A stretch of DNA of 64,000 nucleotides from positions 620,001-684,000 of the forward strand of contig NZ_JARSBP010000002.1 of assembly GCF_029623955.1 (NCBI RefSeq), written 5' to 3'. Below the pieces are notes generated by a model. That model saw only the letters and a program-made list of their open reading frames with translations. It ran no database searches and was not told where the DNA came from. The translations under genes were made by a program, and so were the position numbers. Source of the DNA: Mycobacterium sp. 236(2023) (lineage in GTDB: Bacteria; Actinomycetota; Actinomycetes; Mycobacteriales; Mycobacteriaceae). Positions 36,254-45,366 of the stretch are shown piece after piece; positions within the stretch are counted from its first letter, which is position 1; every line of letters starts with the position of its first letter.

Positions 36254-38262
36254 CAGTGCACGCCGGGCACCAGCCGCACGGCGCGCTTGACCGGGCCGGG
36301 GACACGCAACGACGGCTTGGGCCGGGCGGGCGGCTCCGGCCGTCTGACGGCTACCGCTTCCGGCTCGTCGCGCGTAATGCCGCGTGCCGCAGCGGAATCC
36401 GGGTAGCCGAGATACACCTGATGCAGTACCCGCCGCGACAACCTCGGAGTGAAGTACATCCCGAGGTCGGCCAGGGTGCCGACGGGGGTGTCGATCCGCG
36501 CGGGCTTTTCGACGAGCCCGCGGACCACCATCGCGGCGGCGTGTTCGGCGGTGATCGGTGGCATCGGGTTGAGCCTACGCGACGGCGCGATCATCGGCGT
36601 CTCGACCAGCGGCATGTGGATGTTGGTGAACGTGATGTGATCCGAGAGTGTCTCGGTGCCAACGACTTCCGAGAACGCGTCCAGCGCGGCCTTGCTGGGG
36701 ACGTAGGCGCTGTACTTCGGGCTGGCGGCCTGCACCCCGGCGCTGGAGACGTTGACGACATGCCCGAACTTTCGTTCCCGCCAGTGCGGCAACAGTGCCA
36801 GCACCATCCGCACCGGGCCGAAGTAGTTGACTGCCATCACCCGCTCGTAGTCGTGCAACCGGTCGGTGGAGGCGGCCACGGAACGCCGGATCGAGCGTCC
36901 CGCATTGTTGACCAGATAGTCGACGTGGCCGAAGCGGCCGAGGATGTCCTTGATCGTGTGCTCGACAGCTGCCGAATCGGTGACGTCACAGGTGAATGCG
37001 TGCGCATCACCGCCCGACCCGCGGATCTCGTCGACGAGGTCGTCGAGTGCGGTGGCGTTGCGGGCCAGCGCGAACACCGTCGCTCCGTGTGCGGCTACAG
37101 CGACCGCCGAGGCGCGGCCGATACCGCTGGACGCACCGGTGATGACCACGTGCTTGCCGACGAGCGGTCCGGCCGGATCGTTCCGCCGCGCGCGGTTCGG
37201 GTCGAGATGTTCGGCCCAGTAGCGCCACAGTTGCGGGGCGTACGACGCGAACTCCGGCACGCTGATCCCGGTGCCGCGGAGCGCCTCGTCGGTGCGCTCG
37301 GAGGTGAACGTCGGCGCCAGTTCCACCACGTCGAGGATCTCGCCGGGAATGCCCAGTTGCGTCGCGGCCATGTTGCGCAGAATTTTCGCGCGTCCTGTTA
37401 CCTGCAGCAGCGGTGCGGCGGTCGCGCGGGGAAGTGACCCGACCAGCGGTGGCAGGCCGGCAGCTGGTGCGACGCCGCGGTAGATGCTGCGCAGCCCGGT
37501 GGTCTTCGGAGCCGTCAGGTGGAACGTCTGCCCGTCGCGCCCGTCGAGGTGCATCAAGGCGACGACAGCTTCAACGACATAGTCGACCGGCACGATGTTG
37601 GTGCGTCCGCTGTCGGGCAGCACCATCGGCGTGAACCGGGGAAGGGCGGCGAGTGCCGACAGGATGGGGAAGAAGTAGTAGGGCCCGTCGATCTTGTCGA
37701 TCTCACCGGTGCGCGAGTCCCCGACGACGACCGCGGGTCGGTAGATCCGGTACCGGAGCCGATCGGCCGAACGCACCAGCAGCTCGGCCTCGAACTTGGT
37801 CTGGTGATACGGCGTCGGAAGGCTCTGGGCGACGTCGAAGTCGTCTTCGGTGAAGACCCCGCGGTAGGTGCCCGCGACGGCGATCGACGACATGTGGTGC
37901 AGGGTCGCGTCGAGCCGTCGGGCGAGGGCGATGACGGCCTTGGTGCCGTCGACGTTGGCGGCGCGCTGCCGGTCCTCGGCGGCGGTGATGTCGTAGATCG
38001 CCGCGCAATGCACGATGTGGTCGACCGAACCGAGCTCCGCGAGCGTCGAATCGGTGAGCCCCAGATCGGCTTCGGTGAGATCTCCGACCAGCGGCAGCGC
38101 CCGATCGTCCCAGCGCTGCGCGAGCCGCTCGAAGCGGCCGAGCGACTGTCGGCGCACCAGCACGTGCACCGCCGCGGTGTCGGGGAGGGAGAGGAGTCGG
38201 GTGACCAATCGGGCGCCGATAAACCCGGTACCGCCGGTAACGACATAGCGCATGCGAGACAT
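36250..38262 (-). CDS. acrA1: Two-domain fatty acyl-CoA reductase-like protein AcrA1
   Basis: The 670-residue protein joins two NAD(P)-binding units. The N-terminal extended-SDR/thioester-reductase-like domain begins at VVTGGTGFIGARLV and has YHQTKFEAE near residue 155. The C-terminal classical SDR begins at VITGASSGIGRAS near residue 380 with NNAGRSIRR and the YVPSK pair near residue 525. This layout matches Rv3391 (AcrA1), a putative acyl-CoA reductase making fatty aldehydes or alcohols for wax or mycolate metabolism. The ATG at 38262 has AGGAG about ten bases upstream; the ATG at 38253 is an alternative. It is divergent from a MaoC hydratase and coupled to iunH. Confidence 0.88.
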   Translation of the reverse strand: MSRMRYVVTGGTGFIGARLVTRLLSLPDTAAVHVLVRRQSLGRFERLAQRWDDRALPLVGDLTEADLGLTDSTLAELGSVDHIVHCAAIYDITAAEDRQRAANVDGTKAVIALARRLDATLHHMSSIAVAGTYRGVFTEDDFDVAQSLPTPYHQTKFEAELLVRSADRLRYRIYRPAVVVGDSRTGEIDKIDGPYYFFPILSALAALPRFTPMVLPDSGRTNIVPVDYVVEAVVALMHLDGRDGQTFHLTAPKTTGLRSIYRGVAPAAGLPPLVGSLPRATAAPLLQVTGRAKILRNMAATQLGIPGEILDVVELAPTFTSERTDEALRGTGISVPEFASYAPQLWRYWAEHLDPNRARRNDPAGPLVGKHVVITGASSGIGRASAVAVAAHGATVFALARNATALDDLVDEIRGSGGDAHAFTCDVTDSAAVEHTIKDILGRFGHVDYLVNNAGRSIRRSVAASTDRLHDYERVMAVNYFGPVRMVLALLPHWRERKFGHVVNVSSAGVQAASPKYSAYVPSKAALDAFSEVVGTETLSDHITFTNIHMPLVETPMIAPSRRLNPMPPITAEHAAAMVVRGLVEKPARIDTPVGTLADLGMYFTPRLSRRVLHQVYLGYPDSAAARGITRDEPEAVAVRRPEPPARPKPSLRVPGPVKRAVRLVPGVHW

Positions 38263-38310
38263 GTTCACCCGCTCCTGGCCGGGTGTCAACGACGGCGGCG
38301 GCAATGTGGT

Positions 38311-38316
38311 TACTGT
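38311..38316 (+). promoter_or_regulatory. -10 element of the MaoC hydratase gene
   Basis: TACTGT at 38311-38316 is seven bases upstream of the ATG at 38323, and no ribosome site is visible. Leaderless transcription is likely. Confidence 0.45.
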
Positions 38317-38322
38317 CGGCCC

Positions 38323-39192
38323 ATGCCCATCGATCCCAATGCCATCGGCGAGACCACACCGGCGCAGACGTTCAGCTGGGGCGACCGCGACACGTTGCTG
38401 TACGCGCTCGGCGTCGGCGCAGGCACCGACGATCTCGCGTTCACCACCGAGAACAGTCACGAGGTTGCCCAGCAGGTCCTGCCGACCTACGCCGTCATCG
38501 CGTGCTCGCCGTTCGCCGCGGCGACGAAGATCGGATCGTTCGACTTCAGCCGGCTGCTGCACGGGTCGCAGAGCATCCGGGTCTTCTCCCCGCTACCGCC
38601 CGCAGGCAAGCTCAGCGTGGTCTGCGAGGTCGCCGACATCCAGGACAAAGGTGAAGGCAAGAACGCCGTCGTCATGCTCAGGGCGACCGGCAGCGATCCC
38701 GATTCCGGGGAAGCCGTCGCCGAGTCGCTGACCACCCTCGTCATCCGCGGGGAGGGCGGATTCGGCGGTCAGCCCGGCCAGCGCCCACCGGCGCCGGAGA
38801 TTCCCGACCGCGAACCCGACGCCCGCGTCCCGCTGCCCACCCGGGAAGACCAGGCGCTGATCTACCGACTGTCCGGTGACCGCAACCCGCTGCACAGCGA
38901 TCCGTGGTTTGCTCAGCTCGCCGGTTTCCCGAAGCCGATCCTGCATGGGTTGTGCACGTACGGCGTCGCCGGGCGGGCACTGGTCGCCGAACTCGGCGGC
39001 GGGGACGCCTCCAAGGTCACCGCGATCGCGGCGCGTTTCACGTCTCCCGTATTCCCCGGAGATGTGCTGACGACCTCGATATGGCGCCTAGAATCGGGCC
39101 GGGCGGTTTTCCGCACCGAGGCGTCCGACACCGACGGATCCAATCCCCGCCTGGTCCTGGAAGACGGCGAGGTCGAATACGCCGCACAATAG
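38323..39192 (+). CDS. htdY: (3R)-hydroxyacyl-CoA dehydratase, MaoC/hot-dog family (HtdY-like)
   Basis: The 289-residue protein has the double hot-dog layout of type 2 enoyl-CoA hydratases. The catalytic motif sits near residue 190: YRLSGDRNPLHSDPWFA with Asp and His in the Asp-x4-His spacing, followed by PKPILHGLCTYG. It corresponds to Rv3389c (HtdY), which hydrates trans-2-enoyl-CoA to the R-hydroxyacyl-CoA. It is divergent from the acyl-CoA reductase, suggesting a shared lipid role. The ATG at 38323 was chosen because a -10 element lies seven bases upstream and because upstream translation is antisense to acrA1. Confidence 0.92.
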   Translation: MPIDPNAIGETTPAQTFSWGDRDTLLYALGVGAGTDDLAFTTENSHEVAQQVLPTYAVIACSPFAAATKIGSFDFSRLLHGSQSIRVFSPLPPAGKLSVVCEVADIQDKGEGKNAVVMLRATGSDPDSGEAVAESLTTLVIRGEGGFGGQPGQRPPAPEIPDREPDARVPLPTREDQALIYRLSGDRNPLHSDPWFAQLAGFPKPILHGLCTYGVAGRALVAELGGGDASKVTAIAARFTSPVFPGDVLTTSIWRLESGRAVFRTEASDTDGSNPRLVLEDGEVEYAAQ

Positions 39193-39301
39193 GGTCGCCC
39201 AGCAAATATCGAAGCTGGGCAATTATTTGCTGTACTGGTAGCCTTCGCGATGCGCGGCGGTTGTGATCTGGACCTAGGACGCTTGCGACAGGGGTGGGCG
39301 G

Positions 39302-40474
39302 ATGTTTGATGGTTTGCGGAGTACGTCCGCTGCCGCGATCGGTCCTGCTCTGTGGAAGTTCGATCAGTACTACTGGTTCACCGCTGTGCTCGCCGCGCGC
39401 GGGTATCAGACAGCAGCATGTCGCCTGGTAGCGCTGTGTATTGCGGCCCTGGGACTATTGCCGGTCGGCCTGTTGGCCAGCGCGTTCGGTCCGCAATCGG
39501 TCGGCGCCCGGATCGTCGCAGCGGTTGTCGCCGTCGGTTCGCTGGCACTGGCTGCATTATGGTTGCGGGATCACTGGCCGACGCGGGTGCAGTCGCTGTT
39601 CTGCGTCGCCGCCGTATCTGTCGGTGTGTGTATCTCTTCCCTGATCGTCGGCAACCCGGTCATCGGGTTTCTCGGCACCGCGACCTATGTGGTGCTCACG
39701 GTGTTCGTCGTGTATTTCCACGCCACTCGCTTGCTCACGCTGACGTGGACCATCGCCGCGGTCGCGCTCGGCGTGCTCTTCGTCCGGTTGATGGCAACCG
39801 ATCTCGCGGTGGCGATCTGCGCGCTGGTGACCGTGGTGCTCCTCAACGTCTTCGTCGCGATCTCCTGCCGCGCGGTGATCAAACTGCTCAAGCCGGACGC
39901 CCACCACGGCGACATCGAGCAGCTCACCGGCCTGCTGCACCGTGACGCCTTCTACAACTCCGTCGCCACGCTGCTGGCGTCCCGCAGTCGCAGCGCGGAT
40001 CAGTATCTCGTCGTCCTCGCTGTCAACATCGACAGCTTCTCGTTGCTGCTCGGGCTCTCCGGTTCGGGGGGTGGCAATCGGGCCAGGGTCACGGTCGGGC
40101 AGGCGCTGCGTGAGACCGTGCGGCATAACGCGATCGTCGCTCATGTCGCCGACGACGACTTCCTGATCGCCGACACCTTCACCACTGCTGACGCGTCGCC
40201 ACTGGTCGAGCGCATCCGTGGGTCGATCGCCGCGACTCCGCAGCGGTTGACGGCCAGCATCGGCGTGGTGGTCACCCCGCTGCCGCCACTTGCGGCGGAA
40301 CCGCCCGACGAGGTTCTCGACAAGTTGATCGCGATCGCCAAGCAGGCCATCGAGCAGGCCAGGATGACCGGCGGTAACCAGGTCCGCTACGTTCTGCGGC
40401 CCAACCTCGAAGACGGCCCCGGCGGGGACGGCGGCGCCGACGACGATTGGCCGGGAGCCGGCAAGACCGCCTGA
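39302..40474 (+). CDS. Membrane protein with a degenerate GGDEF domain
   Basis: The 390-residue protein has about six transmembrane helices in residues 40-205. A diguanylate-cyclase-like domain follows from about residue 215, with the entry motif DIEQLTGLLHRDAFYNSVATLL matching the D-x-LTGL-x-R start of GGDEF domains. At the signature position the sequence is HVADDDFLIAD, that is ADDDF instead of GG(D/E)EF, so cyclic di-GMP synthesis by this domain is doubtful. It may bind nucleotide or act as a regulatory shell. It sits between htdY and dnaE2, and its stop is only four bases before the dnaE2 SOS box. Confidence 0.8.
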   Translation: MFDGLRSTSAAAIGPALWKFDQYYWFTAVLAARGYQTAACRLVALCIAALGLLPVGLLASAFGPQSVGARIVAAVVAVGSLALAALWLRDHWPTRVQSLFCVAAVSVGVCISSLIVGNPVIGFLGTATYVVLTVFVVYFHATRLLTLTWTIAAVALGVLFVRLMATDLAVAICALVTVVLLNVFVAISCRAVIKLLKPDAHHGDIEQLTGLLHRDAFYNSVATLLASRSRSADQYLVVLAVNIDSFSLLLGLSGSGGGNRARVTVGQALRETVRHNAIVAHVADDDFLIADTFTTADASPLVERIRGSIAATPQRLTASIGVVVTPLPPLAAEPPDEVLDKLIAIAKQAIEQARMTGGNQVRYVLRPNLEDGPGGDGGADDDWPGAGKTA

Positions 40475-40477
40475 TTT

Positions 40478-40493
40478 TCGAACAATTGTTCGA
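40478..40493. promoter_or_regulatory. Perfect SOS box upstream of dnaE2
   Basis: TCGAACAATTGTTCGA is a full 16-base palindrome and an exact match to the mycobacterial LexA consensus. It lies directly upstream of the dnaE2 -10 element, so LexA would exclude RNA polymerase. Confidence 0.95.
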
Positions 40494-40499
40494 TAGACT
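40494..40499 (+). promoter_or_regulatory. -10 element of dnaE2
   Basis: TAGACT at 40494-40499 abuts the SOS box and lies six bases before the GTG start, giving a leaderless SOS-induced transcript. CTGATT at 40471-40476, 17 bases upstream, could serve as the -35. Confidence 0.6.
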
Positions 40500-40505
40500 G
40501 CCCGG

Positions 40506-43500
40506 GTGGGTTGGCATACCGGTCCGCCGAGCTGGGGCGAAATGCGGCGCGTGCTGGAAGGCAAGCCGCGCCGTGCCGGCTGGCCCATCGACGCCCAGGT
40601 CGGTGACGGCGGGGACAGCCCGGCGTGGTCGCGCAAGCGGGGGCAGTACGAGGCCCCGCATGCTCACGGCCGGGCGGCCGGCGGTACGCCCTATGCCGAG
40701 TTGCACGCCCACTCGGCCTACAGCTTCCTCGACGGCGCCAGCACGCCGGAAGAGCTCGTCGAGGAGGCGGCCCGGCTGAATCTGCGGGCCATCGCACTGA
40801 CCGATCACGACGGGCTCTACGGTGTCGTGCGGTTCGCCGAGGCGGCCAGGGAGCTCGACATGGCCACGGTGTTCGGCGCCGAACTGTCGCTGGGGGGCGG
40901 AACCCGCACCGACGTTCCGGACCCGCCAGGGCCGCATCTGCTGGTGCTCGCACGGGGGCCGGAGGGCTACCGGCGGTTGTCGCGGCAGCTGGCCGCCGCG
41001 CATCTGGCAGGCGGGGAGAAGGGACTGCTGCGCTACGACTACGACGCACTCACCGAGGCGGCAGGCGGGCACTGGCAGGTACTGACCGGCTGCCGCAAAG
41101 GCCATGTCCGTCAGGCGCTCTCGGCGGGTGGGCCGGAGGCTGCCGAGGCGGCGCTCGCCGATCTGGTCGACCGGTTCGGCCGGGACCGGGTCACCGTCGA
41201 GCTCACCCACCATGGGCATCCTCTCGACAGTGAACGCAACGCCGCGCTTGCCGCTCTCGCGCCGCGGTTCGGTCTCGGCGTCGTCGCCACCACCGCCGCG
41301 CATTTTGCCGCCCCCGCGCGGGGCCGCCTGGCCATGGCGATGGGGGCCATCCGGGCCAGGAATTCCGTCGACGAGGCCGCGGGTTACCTTGCGCCGCTGG
41401 GTGGTTCACATCTGCGCTCGGGAGAGGAGATGGCGCGGGTGTTCGCCCACAGTCCCGAGGTGGTGACGGCTGCCGCAGATCTGGGGGAGCAGTGCGCCTT
41501 CGGGCTGGCTCTGATCGCGCCGCAGTTGCCGCCGTTCAAGGTGCCCGCCGGGCATACCGAGGACAGCTGGCTGCGGCAGTTGGTGATGGAGGGGGCTCGG
41601 GAGCGCTACGGGCCACCCGAACGGGCATCGCGCGCCTACGCCCAGATCGAGCACGAGCTCAGGGTCATCGAGGAGCTGAACTTTCCCGGCTACTTCCTGG
41701 TGGTGCACGACATCACCCGGTTCTGCCGGGAGAACGACATCCTGTCGCAGGGCAGAGGGTCGGCGGCCAACTCGGCGGTCTGTTACGCGCTCAAGGTCAC
41801 CAACGTCGACCCGATCGCCAACGAGCTGTTGTTCGAACGCTTCCTGTCGCCGGCCCGCGACGGTCCACCCGACATAGACATCGACATCGAATCCGACTTG
41901 CGCGAGAACGCGATTCAATATGTCTACAAGACGTACGGGCGTGAGTACGCCGCACAGGTGGCCAACGTGATCACCTACCGCGGCCGCAGCGCGGTTCGCG
42001 ACATGGCCCGCGCGCTGGGGTTCTCGCAGGGGCAGCAGGACGCTTGGAGCAAGCAGATCAGTCAGTGGGGCAACCTCGCCGACGCCACCCACACCGAGGA
42101 CATCCCCGAGCCGGTGATCGATCTGGCCAAGCAGATCGCCAACCTGCCCCGGCACATGGGGATCCACTCCGGGGGCATGGTGATCTGCGACCGGCCGATC
42201 GCCGACGTGTGTCCTGTCGAATGGGCGCGAATGGAGAACCGCAGCGTGCTGCAGTGGGACAAAGACGACTGCGCGGCAATCGGTTTGGTGAAGTTCGACA
42301 TGCTGGGCCTCGGCATGCTCTCGGCGCTGCACTACTGCATCGACCTGGTGGCCGAACACAAGGATCTTGAGGTCGACCTGTCGAAGCTGGACCTGTCCGA
42401 ACCTGCCGTGTACGAGATGTTGCAGCGCGCGGATTCCGTCGGCGTGTTCCAGGTGGAGTCACGGGCGCAGATGGCCACCCTGCCTCGGCTCAAACCGCGA
42501 GTCTTCTACGACCTGGTGGTCGAGGTCGCGCTGATCCGCCCCGGCCCGATCCAGGGTGGGTCCGTGCATCCCTACATCAAGCGACGCAACGGCCAGGAGG
42601 AGGTCACCTACGACCACCCCTCGATGGAGTCGTCGCTGCGAAAGACGTTGGGAGTTCCGCTGTTCCAGGAACAGTTGATGCAACTGGCCGTCGACTGTGC
42701 CGGCTTTTCCGCCGCTGAGGCCGATCAGCTTCGTCGTGCGATGGGGTCGAAACGCTCGACGGAGAAGATGCGCAGACTGCGGCAGCGGTTCTTCGACGGG
42801 ATGGCCGAACTGCACGGCGTCACCGGCGGAGTGGCCGAACGGATCTACGAGAAGTTGGAGGCATTCGCCAATTTCGGTTTCCCGGAGAGCCATTCGCTGA
42901 GCTTCGCATCGCTGGTGTTCTACTCGTCATGGTTCAAACTGCACCATCCCGCGGCGTTCTGCGCGGCGCTGCTCCGTGCCCAGCCGATGGGTTTCTACTC
43001 GCCGCAGACGCTGGTCGCCGATGCCCGAAGGCACGGTGTCGTCGTCCACGGCCCCGACGTGAACGCCAGCCTCCCGCATGCGACGTTGGAAAACCGGGGG
43101 TTGGACGTTCGGCTCGGCCTTGGCAGCGTCCGGCACATCGGCACCGAGCTGGCCGAGCAACTGGTCGAGGAGCGAAAAGCTCACGGCCCCTTCGGATCTC
43201 TCACCGATCTGACCAGGCGGGTGCAGCTGTCGGTGCCACAGACCGAGGCACTCGCCACCGCGGGGGCGCTGGGATGCTTCGGGATCTCGCGACGGGAAGG
43301 TCTGTGGGCCGCGGGCGCCGCCGCCACGGAACGGCCCGACCGGCTACCCGGCGTCGGGTCGGCATCACACGTTCCGTCGCTGCCCGGGATGACGGAACTG
43401 GAGCTGACCGCCGCCGATGTGTGGGCCACCGGCGTGTCACCGGACCGCTATCCGACGGAGTTTCTCCGCGACGATCTGGACGCAATAGGGGTGGTGCCCG

Positions 43501-43802
43501 CCGATCGGCTGCTGTCGGTGCGCGACGGCACCCGGGTGCTGGTGGCGGGAGCGGTGACGCACCGGCAGCGGCCGGCCACCGCGCAGGGGGTGACGTTCAT
43601 GAACCTCGAGGACGAGACGGGCATGGTCAATGTGCTGTGTTCCCGCGGGGTTTGGGCCCGGCACCGCAAGTTGGCGCAGACCGCGTCGGCGCTGGTGGTC
43701 CGCGGCATCGTGCAGAACGCGACCGGGGCCGTCACCGTCGTCGCCGACCGGATGAGCCCGATCAACATGCGGGTCGCGTCGAAATCCCGCGACTTCCGGT
43801 GA
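40506..43802 (+). CDS. dnaE2: Error-prone DNA polymerase DnaE2
   Basis: DnaE2 is the C-family translesion polymerase of the mutasome, responsible with ImuA'-ImuB for damage-induced mutagenesis and drug-resistance mutations in mycobacteria. The 1098-residue chain has the PHP domain (ELHAHSAYSFLDGAS near residue 66, LTDHDGLYG near residue 98) and the palm with the catalytic acidic cluster DIDIDIES near residue 458. SQGRGSAANSAVCYAL, AMGSKRS and FGFPESHSLSFA follow, with an OB-fold near residue 1000. The length agrees with M. tuberculosis DnaE2. The start is the GTG at 40506, immediately behind a perfect SOS box. imuA'-imuB lie 7 kb away on the same strand. Confidence 0.97.
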   Translation: MGWHTGPPSWGEMRRVLEGKPRRAGWPIDAQVGDGGDSPAWSRKRGQYEAPHAHGRAAGGTPYAELHAHSAYSFLDGASTPEELVEEAARLNLRAIALTDHDGLYGVVRFAEAARELDMATVFGAELSLGGGTRTDVPDPPGPHLLVLARGPEGYRRLSRQLAAAHLAGGEKGLLRYDYDALTEAAGGHWQVLTGCRKGHVRQALSAGGPEAAEAALADLVDRFGRDRVTVELTHHGHPLDSERNAALAALAPRFGLGVVATTAAHFAAPARGRLAMAMGAIRARNSVDEAAGYLAPLGGSHLRSGEEMARVFAHSPEVVTAAADLGEQCAFGLALIAPQLPPFKVPAGHTEDSWLRQLVMEGARERYGPPERASRAYAQIEHELRVIEELNFPGYFLVVHDITRFCRENDILSQGRGSAANSAVCYALKVTNVDPIANELLFERFLSPARDGPPDIDIDIESDLRENAIQYVYKTYGREYAAQVANVITYRGRSAVRDMARALGFSQGQQDAWSKQISQWGNLADATHTEDIPEPVIDLAKQIANLPRHMGIHSGGMVICDRPIADVCPVEWARMENRSVLQWDKDDCAAIGLVKFDMLGLGMLSALHYCIDLVAEHKDLEVDLSKLDLSEPAVYEMLQRADSVGVFQVESRAQMATLPRLKPRVFYDLVVEVALIRPGPIQGGSVHPYIKRRNGQEEVTYDHPSMESSLRKTLGVPLFQEQLMQLAVDCAGFSAAEADQLRRAMGSKRSTEKMRRLRQRFFDGMAELHGVTGGVAERIYEKLEAFANFGFPESHSLSFASLVFYSSWFKLHHPAAFCAALLRAQPMGFYSPQTLVADARRHGVVVHGPDVNASLPHATLENRGLDVRLGLGSVRHIGTELAEQLVEERKAHGPFGSLTDLTRRVQLSVPQTEALATAGALGCFGISRREGLWAAGAAATERPDRLPGVGSASHVPSLPGMTELELTAADVWATGVSPDRYPTEFLRDDLDAIGVVPADRLLSVRDGTRVLVAGAVTHRQRPATAQGVTFMNLEDETGMVNVLCSRGVWARHRKLAQTASALVVRGIVQNATGAVTVVADRMSPINMRVASKSRDFR

Positions 43803-43805
43803 GCC

Positions 43806-44294
43806 TCAGCCGATGAGGACCAGCACCGCCATCTCGTTCTCGGCCGCCGAACGATAGAACTCGCGCAGCTGGTCGAACGCCTCGCGCACGGTGCCGAGCC
43901 AGCCGGGATCGGAGGAGAAGCCGCCAGGCTCCACCCCTTCGTCGTCCATCTCCTCCGCGTCGAAATGCTCGGCGATCAGCGCCCGGTCGAAATCCATCAG
44001 CGCGCGTTCGATCTCCGCCGTCCACTGCACGTCGTTGACCGTGGGCGAGTCGAACGCGACTTCCTCGTGTCCGAGTACCGCCGCGACCAGAGGGTCGTCG
44101 AAATCCTCGCGGTCACCGTCGGGCCCCGCCAGTACGTACACCAGCGGGCCGTACGCGTTGGTCAGATCCAGCCGCAGACCTTCATCCCGGTCGCTGAGCG
44201 CCAGCGCCCCGAGCGCCGGTCCCGGCTCCCGCGCGCTGACCGCACTGGCCAGCGAATCGGCGGTCACGGCGCGGTATGTCGCGAAGTCCCCCAT
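43806..44294 (-). CDS. Conserved hypothetical protein (possibly DUF1877-like)
   Basis: The 162-residue acidic protein begins MGDFATYRAVTADSLASAV and contains RLDLTNAYGPLVYVLAG, FDSPTVNDVQWTAEIERALMDFD and EPGGFSSDPGWLGTVREAFDQL. The pattern of a short N-terminal strand, a Lys/Arg-poor acidic core and a late helix recalls the DUF1877 (YfbM-like) family, but this is a weak resemblance. No signal peptide or membrane segment is present. It converges on dnaE2, with three bases between the stops, and lies upstream of the broken F420-type gene. Confidence 0.6.
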   Translation of the reverse strand: MGDFATYRAVTADSLASAVSAREPGPALGALALSDRDEGLRLDLTNAYGPLVYVLAGPDGDREDFDDPLVAAVLGHEEVAFDSPTVNDVQWTAEIERALMDFDRALIAEHFDAEEMDDEGVEPGGFSSDPGWLGTVREAFDQLREFYRSAAENEMAVLVLIG

Positions 44295-44319
44295 GGTCGA
44301 AGGCTACGCCGACGCCGGG

Positions 44320-44669
44320 TCATGCCGGTTGCGTCGGCGTCGTCCATACCTTGTCGATCGCGATCCGCAGGCGGAGGTCGTAGTTGCCCATCATGTCGGT
44401 CATCCCGATCTGCTCCGCGTAGGCGGAGTACTTCGCCCAGTACGCGGCGTCCTCACGCGGATCGGCGCCCTCGGCGTCGACTGTCGCGACACCACCGACG
44501 GCGATGATTCCCGACCCGTGCCCGTCGGAGTCCAGGTTCAGGCTGACCCGCTGATGGTTGCGGACACGAGACGAGGGACGGGCTGCCCCGACGTGGCCAC
44601 CGTGGTGAGCCAGCCGAAGGCGTCGGACGTCAGTCGCTGGGTGACCTCGTCGGAAAAATTCACCGCCAT
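44320..44669 (-). pseudogene. Broken PPOX/F420-dependent oxidoreductase gene (Rv3369-like)
   Basis: The ATG at 44669 opens MAVNFSDEVTQRLTSDAFGWLTTV followed by SGQPVPRLV, the standard start of the split beta-barrel PPOX family (Rv3369 in M. tuberculosis, in the same position). This frame then ends early at a TGA. A shifted frame carries the proper second half: NHQRVSLNLDSDGHG, GGVATVDAEGADPRED and LRLRIAIDKVWTTP. About 25-30 residues that family members have between the two halves are missing at the junction near 44570. The gene therefore suffered an internal deletion that is not a multiple of three. It is divergent from the nitroreductase gene. Confidence 0.8.
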
Positions 44670-44692
44670 GCACCGAATGTAGTCTCGGCGAG

Positions 44693-45334
44693 ATGACGCT
44701 CAACCTGTCTGCCGATGAAGTTCTGACGACGACCCGTTCGGTGCGCAAGCGCCTCGATTTCGACAAGCCGGTTCCACGCGAGGTGCTCATGGAATGTCTC
44801 GACATCGCCCTCCAGGCACCCACCGGATCGAACGCGCAGGGCTGGCAGTTCATGTTCGTCGACGATCCCGAGAAGAAGAAGGCAATCGCCGACATCTACC
44901 GGACCGCGGCCACGCCGTATCTCGACGCGGAGAAGCCCACGTACGGCGACATCCGCGACGAGCGGACCCCACTCGTTGTCGACTCCGCCAAGTACCTCAA
45001 CGATCGTCTGCACGAGGTGCCGGTGATGTTGATCCCGTGCCTGGAGGGTCGGCCCGACGGCGCGCCCGCCGGGATGAGCGCGGGGTTCTGGGGTTCCCTG
45101 CTGCCCGCAGCGTGGAGCTTCATGCTGGCGCTGCGTTCGCGTGGCCTCGGGTCGGCATGGACCACGTTGCATCTGATGGGCGACGGCGAGAAGCAGGCTG
45201 CCGAAGTGTTGGGCATCCCGTTCGAGAAGTACTCGCAGGGCGGGCTGTTCCCGATCGCCTACACCAAGGGCACCGACTTCAAGAAGGCCAAGCGGCTGCC
45301 CGCCGAGCAGTTGACGCACTGGAACAGTTGGTAA
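44693..45334 (+). CDS. Nitroreductase family protein (Rv3368c-like)
   Basis: The 213-residue protein is an FMN-dependent nitroreductase: TTRSVRKRLDF near residue 15 binds the FMN phosphate, ALQAPTGSNAQGWQFMFVDD near residue 40 is typical of the family, and GFWGSLLPAAWSFMLALRSRGLGSAWTT near residue 125 forms the dimer core. It reduces nitro or quinone compounds with NAD(P)H; the natural substrate is unknown. It corresponds to Rv3368c and is divergent from the broken PPOX gene, with 23 bases between the starts. Confidence 0.93.
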   Translation: MTLNLSADEVLTTTRSVRKRLDFDKPVPREVLMECLDIALQAPTGSNAQGWQFMFVDDPEKKKAIADIYRTAATPYLDAEKPTYGDIRDERTPLVVDSAKYLNDRLHEVPVMLIPCLEGRPDGAPAGMSAGFWGSLLPAAWSFMLALRSRGLGSAWTTLHLMGDGEKQAAEVLGIPFEKYSQGGLFPIAYTKGTDFKKAKRLPAEQLTHWNSW

Positions 45335-45366
45335 TGCTCTTCGCGCAAGCGCTCATCGGAAGGTAG

